The notes: a model not told the origin generated them from the sequence alone. Positions 13,657 through 21,874 are shown, counted from the first letter of the stretch. The stretch: 50,480 bases of DNA from Oscillospiraceae bacterium (GCA_015064415.1 SVSG01000016.1:1-50480); one strand, 5' to 3'. Numbers and translations are program-made.

Positions 13657-14520
13657 ATGACAAAACCCACCCTTTGGCGCAACGTAAAGGACTTTGCGAT
13701 CATCACCTTCGGCGCGCTTTTGGCCGCCGTTGCCGTCTTCTTTTTCATGCTCCCCTCCAAGGTCGCCATCGGCAGTGCCTCCGCGCTTGCGATGGTGCTG
13801 AACAATTTTCTGCCGCTCCCCGTCTCCGTGCTCAACCTTGCCATCAACATCCTGCTCCTTGTGATCGGCTTTCTTCTGATCGGCCCCGAGTTCGGCATCA
13901 AAACGGTCTACACCACCATTCTGGTGCCGACCTTCCTTGGCGTGTTCGAGCTGATCTTCCCCTCTTTTCAATCTCTCACGGCAGATCCTCTTCTGGACGT
14001 GCTGTGCTACGTGCTTGTGGTCGGCATTGCCATGGCGATCCTGTTTTCCCGCAACGCCTCCTCGGGCGGGCTTGACATCGTGGCAAAAATTCTGAACAAA
14101 TACACCCGCATTGAGCTTGGCAAGGCAGGCGCGATCGCCGGTGTTGCGGTGGCCTTGTCTGCGGCATTTTGCTATGACACCAAAACCGTTGTGCTCAGCG
14201 TGCTTGGCACGTATTTCGGCGGCATCATTGTCGACCACTTCATTTTCGGTCTGAATATCAAGCGCAAGGTCTGCGTCATCTCCCCCAAGCTGGACGTGAT
14301 CGTGGATTACATCCTGCACGAACTGCACAGCGGCGCGACGTTATACGATAATCACGGCGCCTTCCAGAACACCACGGGCAAGGAGGTCATCACGATCGTG
14401 GACAAAAACGAGTACCGCAAGCTGATGGAGTTCATCCGCAAGACCGACCCCAAGGCCTTTGTGACCGTCTACGCGGTCAGCGAGATCCGTTATCAACCAA
14501 AAGTCAACAACGATCGCTGA
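13657..14520 (+). CDS. YitT/DUF2179-family membrane protein
   Basis: A 287-residue integral membrane protein. Five to six hydrophobic segments fill residues 10-200 (for example IITFGALLAAVAVFFFML, SVLNLAINILLLVIGFLLI, YVLVVGIAMAILF), with the family-typical RNASSGGLDIVAKILNKYT at about 132-150. The C-terminal soluble DUF2179-type domain (about 205-280) has VVDYILHELHSGATLYDNHG-type sequence and ends IRYQPKVNNDR. Role unknown; such proteins are proposed transport or regulatory membrane proteins. A duplicate of its last 20 codons lies at 15688-15747. Confidence 0.9.
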   Translation: MTKPTLWRNVKDFAIITFGALLAAVAVFFFMLPSKVAIGSASALAMVLNNFLPLPVSVLNLAINILLLVIGFLLIGPEFGIKTVYTTILVPTFLGVFELIFPSFQSLTADPLLDVLCYVLVVGIAMAILFSRNASSGGLDIVAKILNKYTRIELGKAGAIAGVAVALSAAFCYDTKTVVLSVLGTYFGGIIVDHFIFGLNIKRKVCVISPKLDVIVDYILHELHSGATLYDNHGAFQNTTGKEVITIVDKNEYRKLMEFIRKTDPKAFVTVYAVSEIRYQPKVNNDR

Positions 14521-14525
14521 TCCTA

Positions 14526-14554
14526 TTGAAAAAACGCGACCAATATGCTATAAT
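14526..14554 (+). promoter_or_regulatory. Promoter of the DUF898-like gene
   Basis: TTGAAA (14526-14531), 17 bp, TATAAT (14549-14554), starting six bases after the yitT-like stop codon. Confidence 0.7.
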
Positions 14555-14562
14555 AAAAACAA

Positions 14563-14618
14563 CAGGCGGTAAGACCGCGCCAAAGGTACCGTCAAAACCG
14601 TTTTGGCGCAATACGGTA
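14563..14618 (+). promoter_or_regulatory. Leader hairpins with attenuator-like terminator
   Basis: GCGGTAAGACCGC (14565-14577) is a small hairpin. It is followed by a terminator-like structure, GGTACCGT (14585-14592) with ACGGTACC and a run of T. About 120 bases then lead to the gene. This layout suggests premature termination control of the DUF898-like gene. Confidence 0.5.
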
Positions 14619-14741
14619 CCGTTTTTTCGTGACATATTGCGCTTTTTCCCCCACGTACGGCGACCAATACGGAGCTCCGTTTTCTCGGTGGCGGACTCCG
14701 ATTGTGGATATTCCCCTATCTTACAACTTTGGAGGAACGCT

Positions 14742-15041
14742 ATGGAATCTAAGTTTACAGGTGGCCTGCTTGGCATGATCGGTATCGGCATTCTTCAGGT
14801 AATTCTCATCACGTTCACCCTTGGTCTGGGTGTTCCGTGGGCGATCTGCCTGAAGGAATCCTGGTACGTAAAGCACACGATCATCGACGGACATCATTTG
14901 ACCTTTGACGGCACGGGCGGACAGCTTTTCGGCAATTACATCAAATGGTTCTTGCTGTCGATCATCACGCTCGGCATCTATACCTTCTGGCTCACCATTA
15001 AAATGAAGCAGTGGGTAACGAAGCACACGCACATGGTATAA
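14742..15041 (+). CDS. DUF898-like small membrane protein
   Basis: A 99-residue protein starting MESKFTGGLLG after a clean GGAGG site. Two hydrophobic segments (GIGILQVILITFTLGLGVPW and YIKWFLLSIITLGIYTFWL) flank a short soluble part with HHLTFDGTGGQLFGNYIKW, a pattern I associate with DUF898/YjgN-type proteins. Role unknown. It is preceded by a leader that looks transcription-attenuated and followed by its own terminator, so it is a single-gene unit. Confidence 0.75.
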   Translation: MESKFTGGLLGMIGIGILQVILITFTLGLGVPWAICLKESWYVKHTIIDGHHLTFDGTGGQLFGNYIKWFLLSIITLGIYTFWLTIKMKQWVTKHTHMV

Positions 15042-15094
15042 CGCAAAAAGGAAGGTGCCACACACCGAGAGTACGCCCCTTCCCTCTTGACACC

Positions 15095-15124
15095 GCAAAA
15101 GGGCACCCACGGGCGCCCTTTTGC
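15095..15124 (+). terminator. Terminator of the DUF898-like gene
   Basis: GCAAAAGGGC-ACCCACGGGC-GCCCTTTTGC hairpin. Confidence 0.7.
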
Positions 15125-15174
15125 GCTTGTGTTGAAAATTTTGGCAATGATGCATTTGAAAGGAGAGAAACGTT

Positions 15175-15681
15175 TTGAGCTTTTATCTGTGGAACGCCAT
15201 ATACGTCATTCTTTCTTTGTTCCTTTACGTCTACTTCCGCTGCGGAGTGAGCGATTACCTGCGCTTTCGCAAAAAAAGCAGATCCTTTCTCCGAAAAAAC
15301 AAAAAGGGACTTCGCAACTATTGGCTGTACGAAAAGATCCACGCAGAGATCGACCTTGGCTACGTTTATTACCTGAACCTCCTCTTGCTCGCCTTCACGC
15401 TGCTGTACAGCATCCTGACGGTGACCCTTGGATGGCTGCGCCCCCTCTCTCTCACCATTGCCGTATGCGGCGCCCTGCTTTGTGCCCTCCAGATCGTCGC
15501 GGTTATCTTTTCCAACGTCTACTACAATCTTGTCAACTACGGAAAAGCGTTCGTTGTCATCGCCAAAGACATAAACCCTTTCAACCGCAATGCACTGGGA
15601 CTTCACAGCTCCCTTTTCACCGTGCTTGAAATAGGCGGCCTGCTGACGTTTGCCATATACAGCTTTTTCTTGGTGCCATAA
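15175..15681 (+). CDS. Small membrane protein of unknown function
   Basis: A 168-residue protein with four hydrophobic segments (N-terminal LWNAIYVILSLFLYVYF, then YYLNLLLLAFTLLYSILTV, SLTIAVCGALLCALQIVAVIF, and a C-terminal LEIGGLLTFAIYSFFL) and a basic stretch at 28-45 (RFRKKSRSFLRKNKKG). The start is a TTG placed correctly behind AAAGGAGAG; no ATG fits. No family recognised. The neighbours are other small membrane proteins. Confidence 0.7.
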   Translation: MSFYLWNAIYVILSLFLYVYFRCGVSDYLRFRKKSRSFLRKNKKGLRNYWLYEKIHAEIDLGYVYYLNLLLLAFTLLYSILTVTLGWLRPLSLTIAVCGALLCALQIVAVIFSNVYYNLVNYGKAFVVIAKDINPFNRNALGLHSSLFTVLEIGGLLTFAIYSFFLVP

Positions 15682-15687
15682 CAGTTC

Positions 15688-15747
15688 GTGACCGTCTTTG
15701 CGGTCAGCGAGATCCGTTACCGGCCGAAGGTCAAAAACGACCGCTGA
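15688..15747 (+). pseudogene. Fragment of a second yitT-like gene (3' end)
   Basis: The segment translates as the tail VTVFAVSEIRYRPKVKNDR plus stop, matching the end of the YitT-like protein at 14461-14520 with roughly 85% DNA identity. It has no start or body. It is the relic of a duplicated yitT-like gene, or the edge of an inserted/rearranged segment containing the two genes between the copies. Confidence 0.7.
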
Positions 15748-15804
15748 TTCCCTCAAAATCGTGATACGTATGTCAGTTACAATGACAGAAAGGCGTTAAA
15801 GAGT

Positions 15805-16329
15805 ATGGAAAAACAAACCAAAAACATCATCACCCGCGCATGGATTGCAAGCAAGCTGTACGCAAATTACCGCTCGTACATTCGTTTTCATCTTGTTTTG
15901 TGCGGGCTCCTCCTTCTCTTCTGCTTTCCACTTGTCATCGGCTTGATCCTGCTTGTTTGCCAACAGGCATACAGCGCGTTGACCAAGATCCTTTTTTCTG
16001 CTTTTTGGGGTGTGGCACTCTCCCTCCTTACCCTCTTCTTGCTGCTCAGCTTGCGAGATAGATACAAAACAAAGAAAATGCTGCAACGGGACGAGTTCGA
16101 CGTTGTCACGCGTGAGGTACTGTATAAAAGCACAGAATACAGGAGATCGGGTGGCGCTCATACGGAAAAAATGCTGCTTCATTTCAGCGGCTTTCGGAAA
16201 GCATCAGTCGACAAGACCTGCTTTGAGCTCACCTCGCAAGGTGACGCCTTTTACATCGTCCATTACAAAGGAAAGGACGTTGTCGAGCTGCTCTACCCCC
16301 ACAAAATGTACGAATACAAGGAACGCTGA
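15805..16329 (+). CDS. Two-segment membrane protein of unknown function
   Basis: A 174-residue protein. Two hydrophobic segments (about 28-52, FHLVLCGLLLLFCFPLVIGLI; about 60-83) are followed by a basic cytoplasmic stretch (RDRYKTKKMLQR) and a C-terminal strand-rich part of about 80 residues (HFSGFRKASVDK; DAFYIVHYKGKDVVELLYP), which looks like a small PH- or YcxB-like domain. It could be a YcxB-type protein, but this is weak. The ribosome site AGAAAGG is a little far from the ATG. Confidence 0.65.
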   Translation: MEKQTKNIITRAWIASKLYANYRSYIRFHLVLCGLLLLFCFPLVIGLILLVCQQAYSALTKILFSAFWGVALSLLTLFLLLSLRDRYKTKKMLQRDEFDVVTREVLYKSTEYRRSGGAHTEKMLLHFSGFRKASVDKTCFELTSQGDAFYIVHYKGKDVVELLYPHKMYEYKER

Positions 16330-16334
16330 GCACG

Positions 16335-16361
16335 AAAAGCACCCCGTTGGGGTGCTTTTTG
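16335..16361 (+). terminator. Terminator
   Basis: AAAAGCACCCCGTTGGGGTG followed by CTTTTT; it closes the small membrane protein unit. Confidence 0.75.
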
Positions 16362-16413
16362 ACATTTTTGAGGCATCCGCGCAAGGGATTTTGCGCGGTG
16401 GCGCGATTTTCCC

Positions 16414-16442
16414 TTGACTATACGGCATTTTCGTGGTAAAAT
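16414..16442 (+). promoter_or_regulatory. Promoter of the oligoendopeptidase gene
   Basis: TTGACT (16414-16419), 17 bp, TAAAAT (16437-16442). Confidence 0.7.
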
Positions 16443-16487
16443 AAGGGCATTGGTGCCAATGGCACACCCAAAAACGGAGGTACAGAA

Positions 16488-18290
16488 ATGGTTTTTGAAA
16501 GAAAAGACATTGACCCCAAGTACAAATGGGACTTGACGGTCATTTATGCCGATGAAGCGGCATTTGAAAAGGATTACGCGCTGGCAGAAAAGAAGATCGA
16601 GGCCTTCCGCGCCCATGAGCAAACGATGACCGTGAGCGCCGACGAGCTTCTCGCCACCCTTACCGACATGGTCGCGATCGACGCCTTGATCGAAAAGCTG
16701 TGGCAGTATGCCTCTCTCAGCTTCTCGGTGGACACGTCCGACAACCACGCGCAGGCGCTGAACACCAAGGTGAGAAACCTTGCCGTCACCGCAGGCGAGG
16801 CGTCCTGGTTCGTCAGCCCCTATCTTTTGAAGCTGGACCGCGCCACCGTGGACGCTTGGTTTGCCGAGTGCCCCGCGCTTGAGTCCTTCCGCCGTATGAT
16901 CGAAAAAACGATGCGCGAAAAGGAGCACACCTTGTCCGACGAGTGCGAGATCCTTATGTCCCGCATGCAGGACGCGCTCGGCTCCCACACGGGCATCCGC
17001 AGCATCTTCAGCAACTCCGACCTGCGCTTTGGCAAGATCCGCAACGAGGAGGGCAAAAAGGTCGAGCTGACCGATACCAACTACGTGATGCACCTGATGA
17101 GCAACGAGCGCCGCGTGCGCAAGGCCGCCTTCGATTGCCTGTATAAGACCTACGAGCAGTTTGGCAACACCTATGCCACGCTCTACGAGGCACGCGTAAA
17201 GGAGGCCACCACCACCGCTAAGGTACGCCATTTTGCGGACTCGATCACGGCATCCACCTTCCGCGACGAGGTCACCCCCGTGATCTATAACAATCTGATC
17301 AACACCGTGCACGAGGGGCTTTCCGTGCTGTATGATTACTACGATCTCAAAAAAGAGGTGCTGGGCGTGCCCCACCTGCATCTGTACGACATTTACGCCC
17401 CCCTGATGGGCGAGATCGACACCAACTACACCTACGAGGAGGCGGTGGACGAGGTGCTCAAGACCGCCAAGATCTTCGGCAAGGAGTATGAATCCAACCT
17501 GCGCGCAGGCCTGCTGGAAAAGGGCTGGGTAGACGTATTCCCCTGCCGCGGCAAGCGCGGCGGCGCCTTCTCCTCCGGCACCCCCGATACCGAGCCCTAT
17601 ATCCTCTTGAACTACACCAACAAGTTCGATGACGTCTCCACCCTCGCGCACGAGGCGGGACACTCGATGCACTCCTGGTTCTCCAACCACTACAACGAGC
17701 CGCATAACGCCTCCTACACCATCTTCGTGGCAGAGGTGGCCTCCACCGTCAACGAGCTGCTTTTGGCACACCGCAAGCTGAACGAGTGCCAGAGCGACGA
17801 GGAAAAGCTCTACATCCTCAATCAGCTGATGGAGACCTTCAAGGGCACGCTGTACCGCCAGACCATGTTTGCCGAGTTCGAGCGCGATATGCACGCGCTG
17901 TGCGAAAAGGGCGTGCCGCTCACGGCTGAGCGCATCAACGAGCACTATTACGGCCTTGTGAAGCGCTACTTCGGTCCGCGCGTCGTGTGCGACAAACAGA
18001 TCGCCTTTGAGTGGATGCGCATTCCCCACTTCTACTCCTGCTTCTACGTGTACAAGTATGCCACCTGCATCTCGGCGGCATCCGCCATCGTCAAGCGCAT
18101 CGAGACCGAGGGCGAAGCATATATCAATCAGTATATCGGCTTTTTGAAGTGCGGCGACTCCAAGTCTCCGCTGGAAAGCTTGCTTGTTGCGGGCATTGAC
18201 ATGACCAAGCCCGAGGTGGTGAGAAGCGCCATCGAGGACTTCGCCGCCACCGTCAAGCAGTTCAAGGAGATCTATCAGAGCAAGAAATAA
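16488..18290 (+). CDS. pepF: Oligoendopeptidase F (M3B family)
   Basis: A 600-residue cytoplasmic zinc metallopeptidase, the usual length for PepF. The catalytic motif is LAHEAGHSMHSWF, with zinc ligands H388 and H392 and E389 as general base; the third ligand is expected in the following TIFVAEVASTVNE stretch. The N-terminal part (about 110-200) matches the M3 oligopeptidase N-domain. It degrades short peptides, probably after uptake. The ATG follows a GGAGG site, and a single promoter serves it and the small cysteine protein 21 bp downstream. Confidence 0.95.
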   Translation: MVFERKDIDPKYKWDLTVIYADEAAFEKDYALAEKKIEAFRAHEQTMTVSADELLATLTDMVAIDALIEKLWQYASLSFSVDTSDNHAQALNTKVRNLAVTAGEASWFVSPYLLKLDRATVDAWFAECPALESFRRMIEKTMREKEHTLSDECEILMSRMQDALGSHTGIRSIFSNSDLRFGKIRNEEGKKVELTDTNYVMHLMSNERRVRKAAFDCLYKTYEQFGNTYATLYEARVKEATTTAKVRHFADSITASTFRDEVTPVIYNNLINTVHEGLSVLYDYYDLKKEVLGVPHLHLYDIYAPLMGEIDTNYTYEEAVDEVLKTAKIFGKEYESNLRAGLLEKGWVDVFPCRGKRGGAFSSGTPDTEPYILLNYTNKFDDVSTLAHEAGHSMHSWFSNHYNEPHNASYTIFVAEVASTVNELLLAHRKLNECQSDEEKLYILNQLMETFKGTLYRQTMFAEFERDMHALCEKGVPLTAERINEHYYGLVKRYFGPRVVCDKQIAFEWMRIPHFYSCFYVYKYATCISAASAIVKRIETEGEAYINQYIGFLKCGDSKSPLESLLVAGIDMTKPEVVRSAIEDFAATVKQFKEIYQSKK

Positions 18291-18311
18291 CGCGCAAAGA
18301 GAGGGACGATT

Positions 18312-18521
18312 ATGGCACAAAGATATCCGTCAAGCTGGAAAAAATGCGCCACGTGCGTGTACTGGACAGGACCGCGTGAGGTCGACTTTTTCGGCCAATG
18401 GGTGACGATCGACTCCGCTCAAACCAAGGGCAGATGTATGTGCCGTGCAGGCGCATACCGCGTGGAGCGCGACGGCGGCCTTGTGTGCAATTCCTATGTC
18501 AAATGGCCCGCCCTTAGCTGA
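18312..18521 (+). CDS. Small cysteine-rich protein
   Basis: 69 residues with KKCATCVYWTGPR (CxxC) near the start, then CMCRAG and a final VCNSYVKW: five cysteines that could hold zinc or an iron-sulfur cluster. The ATG lies behind an AGAGGGA site, 21 bp after pepF. Such short CxxC...W proteins are common hypothetical proteins in Clostridia; no function is known to me. Confidence 0.75.
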   Translation: MAQRYPSSWKKCATCVYWTGPREVDFFGQWVTIDSAQTKGRCMCRAGAYRVERDGGLVCNSYVKWPALS

Positions 18522-18540
18522 AATTTCGCTATCCAAAAGC

Positions 18541-18567
18541 AAAAAGCCCCCGAACGGGGGCTTTTTT
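18541..18567. terminator. Terminator shared by converging genes
   Basis: AAAAAGCCCCCG-AA-CGGGGGCTTTTTT; symmetrical, so it can end both the pepF unit and the LysR gene. Confidence 0.85.
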
Positions 18568-18569
18568 GT

Positions 18570-19424
18570 TTACTTTTCGTGCGCCAGCGCGGACTTCAGA
18601 TATTTGACGAATTTGCTCACGGCAAGCGAGCGCGTGCCCCTGCGGTAGGCAAACCCCAGCGTGCGCGTGACCTCGGGCTCCAGCTCGATGATCGAAACAC
18701 CGCTCATATTGCCGCGCAGCACAAGCTCGGGCATCACCGCCACACCCATCCCCGCGCGCACCATCTGGATCACGGCCTGATCGTCCTCGGATCTGAAATA
18801 GATCAGCTCACGAAACCGCTCCTTTTCAAATACCGTTTGCAGGTATTCGTCATCCGTAAAGATATGCGGCAGCTCGTACAGCTCCTCGCGCGTGACGGAT
18901 TCCCGCTCCCCAAGCAATCCTTCGGGCGCCACGGCATAATAACGGTCGGTGGTGATCGGAAACCATTCCCCACCCGACAACACGATATTGTCCGCAAAAA
19001 CCACATCCGTATGCCCGTTTTCCGTCCATCCCTCCAGATTATCCGCCACGTGAATGGACAATTTGATGTCGGGATAGGACTTTTTGAAATCCCCCAAGAA
19101 ACGGGAAAGCAGATTTCTGGATATACTAGAATAGGTAGCTATTCGCAAATGTCGGCTCTCCTCGGCAATTAACCCGGAAACGGTATCGGATATCTCCTTT
19201 TCGCACGCGATCATTTTCTCAAATTTCGGCAGCAGTGTCTCCCCCTCGCGCGTGAGCGTTACCCCTGCAGAAGAGCGTTTGAAAAGTCGTACGCCGAGAT
19301 CCTCCTCAAAGCCCGCCAGCATATGCGAAAAAGCGGAGGGGGTATAGGAAAATTCCTCGGCCGCCCTTGATAAGCTGCCGCATCTTGCGGCGGCAAGCAC
19401 CGCTTTTATTTTTAAGGTCTCCAT
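18570..19424 (-). CDS. LysR-type transcriptional regulator
   Basis: 284 residues. Winged helix-turn-helix at 1-60 (AARCGSLSRAAEEFSYTPSAFSHML, FEEDLGVRLFKRS), a linker helix, then the periplasmic-binding-like effector domain (about 88-280; LRIATYSSISRNLL, AGMGVAVMPELVL). It is divergent from the EamA permease gene, the classical LysR arrangement, so it probably controls that gene and itself. The effector is unknown. Confidence 0.92.
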   Translation of the reverse strand: METLKIKAVLAAARCGSLSRAAEEFSYTPSAFSHMLAGFEEDLGVRLFKRSSAGVTLTREGETLLPKFEKMIACEKEISDTVSGLIAEESRHLRIATYSSISRNLLSRFLGDFKKSYPDIKLSIHVADNLEGWTENGHTDVVFADNIVLSGGEWFPITTDRYYAVAPEGLLGERESVTREELYELPHIFTDDEYLQTVFEKERFRELIYFRSEDDQAVIQMVRAGMGVAVMPELVLRGNMSGVSIIELEPEVTRTLGFAYRRGTRSLAVSKFVKYLKSALAHEK

Positions 19425-19437
19425 ACGCCCTCCTCGC

Positions 19438-19488
19438 TGTGAAAGTTTTTCACACCCCTATTATAAACCTTCGCTTCCCAAAAGTCAA
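19438..19488 (-). promoter_or_regulatory. LysR promoter and palindromic operator
   Basis: Minus-strand TTGACT (19488-19483), 17 bp, TATAAT (19465-19460). The perfect inverted repeat TGTGAAA-GTT-TTTCACA (19438-19454) contains a T-N11-A LysR box just downstream of the -10, a good autoregulation site. Confidence 0.75.
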
Positions 19489-19547
19489 GCGGCGTGATAG
19501 AATTTTAAGCAAGCCAAATGCCAAAGCCACCCGCAAAGGAGCGCACC

Positions 19548-20504
19548 ATGATACGTCAGCTGTTTTCCCTTTTTCACAAAAAAGCCCCCAAACGGGTCTA
19601 CTATTTCGCACTTTTCTTCGTCGTTCTGGTCTGGGGCTTGGACCCCTTGATCATGTCCTACTTCTATAACTATTACTCCGCATCTCTGCTCACCGCCATC
19701 GGTACGCTGGTCTCCTTTGCGATGCTGCTTTTTTTCAACCGTCGGCGGCTTTGCGGGCTGACGGCGCGCTATTTTCTTGTGGCCGCCCCCATCAGCGCGC
19801 TCAATTCGGTGGCTTGCCTTTTGCAAAAGATCGGACTGCAATACACCACCCCCGCCAACTATGCGTTTCTGGAGCACCTTTCCTGCGTGGTGGTGCCGAT
19901 CACGCTGCTGATCCTCGTCAAAAAGATTCCCTCGCTCCCCCAATGCCTTGCGGGCGTGCTCTGCCTTTGCGGCTGTTTCATCTTATGCGGTGTCGGCACC
20001 GCGGGTGCCGCCTCGCTTGCCTTCGGTGACGTACTCTGCGCCCTTGCCGGCATCCTGCTTGGCGTTTGCGTGGCGCTGACGGGTGTGTTCAGCAAGGGGC
20101 TGGATATGTCGCTGTATATGGTGGTGCATATGGGTGTCTATTTTCTCATCTCCGCCGCAAGCACGGTGGCGTTGCATTTTGTCAGGGTCGGCGGCGTGCC
20201 GGTCGAGCCGATCCACTTCACGTTAGATCTTCCTCTTTTATTGCTTACCGCCCTGTTCGGGCTTGTGTCGATCGGGCTTTGCTGGTTGCTCAAAAACATG
20301 GCGATCGTGCACACCGACCCCACCGTGGTGGCCGTAGTCAGCCCTTTTTCGGCGGTGGTCTCCGCCGTGCTTTCCGTGCTGCTGGGGCAAGATCCCCTGC
20401 GCTACAACCTGGTGATCGGCGCTGTGCTGATCCTTGCGGCGGTGCTTTTTTCCGGACTTGGTGACACGGTTTGGAGCAAAAAATCACACAACGTCCCCCT
20501 CTAA
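19548..20504 (+). CDS. EamA/DMT-family membrane transporter
   Basis: 318 residues, about ten hydrophobic segments in two similar halves (first from YYFALFFVVLVWGLDPLI; second from FGDVLCALAGILLGVCVALTG), as in EamA permeases of the drug/metabolite superfamily. The start ATG at 19548 is chosen because CAAAGGAG lies 7 bases upstream; an earlier in-frame ATG at 19518 has no ribosome site. Substrate unknown; likely export of an amino acid or metabolite controlled by the divergent LysR protein. Confidence 0.88.
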   Translation: MIRQLFSLFHKKAPKRVYYFALFFVVLVWGLDPLIMSYFYNYYSASLLTAIGTLVSFAMLLFFNRRRLCGLTARYFLVAAPISALNSVACLLQKIGLQYTTPANYAFLEHLSCVVVPITLLILVKKIPSLPQCLAGVLCLCGCFILCGVGTAGAASLAFGDVLCALAGILLGVCVALTGVFSKGLDMSLYMVVHMGVYFLISAASTVALHFVRVGGVPVEPIHFTLDLPLLLLTALFGLVSIGLCWLLKNMAIVHTDPTVVAVVSPFSAVVSAVLSVLLGQDPLRYNLVIGAVLILAAVLFSGLGDTVWSKKSHNVPL

Positions 20505-20547
20505 ACGCGTTTTTTTCATTTTTTTAAGCAGAATTTTCACCTCCCGC

Positions 20548-20576
20548 TTTACAAAGCGAAAAAAATGTGGTAAACT
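20548..20576 (+). promoter_or_regulatory. Promoter of the SDR gene
   Basis: TTTACA (20548-20553), 17 bp, TAAACT (20571-20576). Confidence 0.6.
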
Positions 20577-20605
20577 GGTAGCAAACCACCAAAGGAGGTT
20601 CAAAT

Positions 20606-21406
20606 ATGAGTTTTTTGAAGGGTAAGACCGCCATCATCACGGGCGCGGGCTACGCCGTGCTTTCCGACGGACGCTGCGGCTCGATCGGCTACGGCATCGC
20701 CACCGCCTACGCCAAGGAGGGTGCCAATCTTGTCATCACGGGCAGAAACGTGCAAAAGCTGGAAAAGGCCAAGGAGGAGCTGGAGCGCCTTTACGGCATT
20801 CGCGTGCTGATCATGGCCGCCGACATCTGCGAGGGTGCGGATAACGAGGCCGTTGCCAAGGGCGTGGTGGACGCCGCCATTAAAGAGTTCGGCCGCATCG
20901 ACGTGCTGATCAACAACGCGCAGACCTCTGCCTCCGGTGTGACCATCCAGGACCACACCACAGAGCAGTTCAATCTTGCGATGTATTCAGGGCTTTACGC
21001 CACCTTCTATTATATGAAAGCGTGCTACCCCTACCTCAAAGAGACAAAGGGCAGCATCATCAACTTCGCCTCGGGTGCGGGGCTGTTCGGCAACTACGGT
21101 CAGGGCTCCTACGCCGCCGCCAAGGAGGCCATCCGCGGCCTTTCCCGCGTGGCCGCGACGGAATGGGCGATCGACGGCATCAACACCAACGTGGTCTGCC
21201 CCCTTGCCTGGACGGCACAGCTGGAAAACTTTGAAAAGGCATATCCCGATGCCTTCAAGGCAAACGTAAAAATGCCCCCCGCGGGACATTTCGGCGACCC
21301 CGAGACCGAGATTGGTCGCGTGTGCGTGCAGCTCGCCTCCCCCGACTTCAAGTTCATGAACGGCGAGACCGTGACGCTGGAAGGCGGCATGGGCTTGCGT
21401 CCTTAA
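20606..21406 (+). CDS. Short-chain dehydrogenase/reductase
   Basis: 266 residues. Rossmann start KTAIITGAGYAVLSDGRCG followed by SIGYGIA: the glycine-rich TGxxxGxG loop is stretched by an insertion of several residues. Catalytic residues are S156, Y169 and K173 (SYAAAK). The usual NNAG is NNAQ (103-106). The C-terminus (FMNGETVTLEGGMGLRP) is typical of classical SDRs. It should reduce or oxidise an alcohol with NAD(P)(H); substrate unknown. Strong AAAGGAGG site. Confidence 0.9.
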   Translation: MSFLKGKTAIITGAGYAVLSDGRCGSIGYGIATAYAKEGANLVITGRNVQKLEKAKEELERLYGIRVLIMAADICEGADNEAVAKGVVDAAIKEFGRIDVLINNAQTSASGVTIQDHTTEQFNLAMYSGLYATFYYMKACYPYLKETKGSIINFASGAGLFGNYGQGSYAAAKEAIRGLSRVAATEWAIDGINTNVVCPLAWTAQLENFEKAYPDAFKANVKMPPAGHFGDPETEIGRVCVQLASPDFKFMNGETVTLEGGMGLRP

Positions 21407-21413
21407 AAATAGC

Positions 21414-21451
21414 AAAAAAATAAGAGCCATCGCGGTGGCTCTTATTTTTTT
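21414..21451. terminator. Bidirectional terminator
   Basis: AAAAAAATAAGAGCCA pairs with TGGCTCTTATTTTTTT; it overlaps the last codons of the converging XRE gene. Confidence 0.85.
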
Positions 21452-21654
21452 ACGGACGGATTGTCACTGATACCTAAAATATAATCTACGGAAACGCCGT
21501 AAAAAGCAGAAAGCTTTATCAGCACATCGGTGGGAATATCACGTTGCCCCAATTCATAATTGCTGTATACCTGCTGTGAACAATTCAAATACTTCGCCAT
21601 CTCGCGTTGCGTCAAATCGTGATCCTCGCGCAAATCTCGAATTCGTCGATACAC
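21442..21654 (-). CDS. XRE-family HTH regulator
   Basis: 70 residues, essentially one helix-turn-helix: RIRDLREDHDLTQREMAKYL, then CSQQVYSNYELGQRDIP, then LIKLSAFYGVSVDYILG. The start chosen is a GTG at 21654 (MYRRIRDLRED), because GAGGTGGG lies 7-8 bases upstream and the family usually starts there. An ATG at 21687 would add 11 residues, but it overlaps a TATAAT box and has no ribosome site. It probably binds the two palindromes in its own promoter region. Confidence 0.88.
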   Translation of the reverse strand: MYRRIRDLREDHDLTQREMAKYLNCSQQVYSNYELGQRDIPTDVLIKLSAFYGVSVDYILGISDNPSVKK

Positions 21655-21688
21655 ACTTTCCCACCTCACTTTAAGTTCATTATACATA

Positions 21689-21733
21689 ACCGCAATTTGC
21701 GGTATTGACTTTTACTGCAAATTGCGGTATAAT
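21689..21733. promoter_or_regulatory. Paired XRE operators and plus-strand promoter
   Basis: ACCGCAATTTGCGGT (21689-21703) and ACTGCAAATTGCGGT (21714-21728) are 25 bp apart centre to centre. Between and within them lie TTGACT (21705-21710) and TATAAT (21728-21733), 17-bp spacer, reading right. A bound XRE protein would block this promoter and probably its own. Confidence 0.8.
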
Positions 21734-21808
21734 GGAATTGAACCCGGCACATTTTCATTTACCGAGCCTGCCTCACACCTTTTCCACCTCCTTATTCTAT
21801 TTTCTTGC

Positions 21809-21837
21809 TTGACAAATCCACTTTTCTGAGATATACT
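21809..21837 (+). promoter_or_regulatory. Second promoter of the DUF975 gene
   Basis: TTGACA (21809-21814), 17 bp, TATACT (21832-21837). Confidence 0.7.
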
Positions 21838-21874
21838 GAAAATGGCATTTAAATTACATCGAAGGAGCACACAT

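Noticed and set aside
16293..18320. 675-aa open frame antisense to pepF
   Set aside because: The opposite strand encodes a complete oligoendopeptidase with its catalytic motif; the antisense translation has no recognisable domain.
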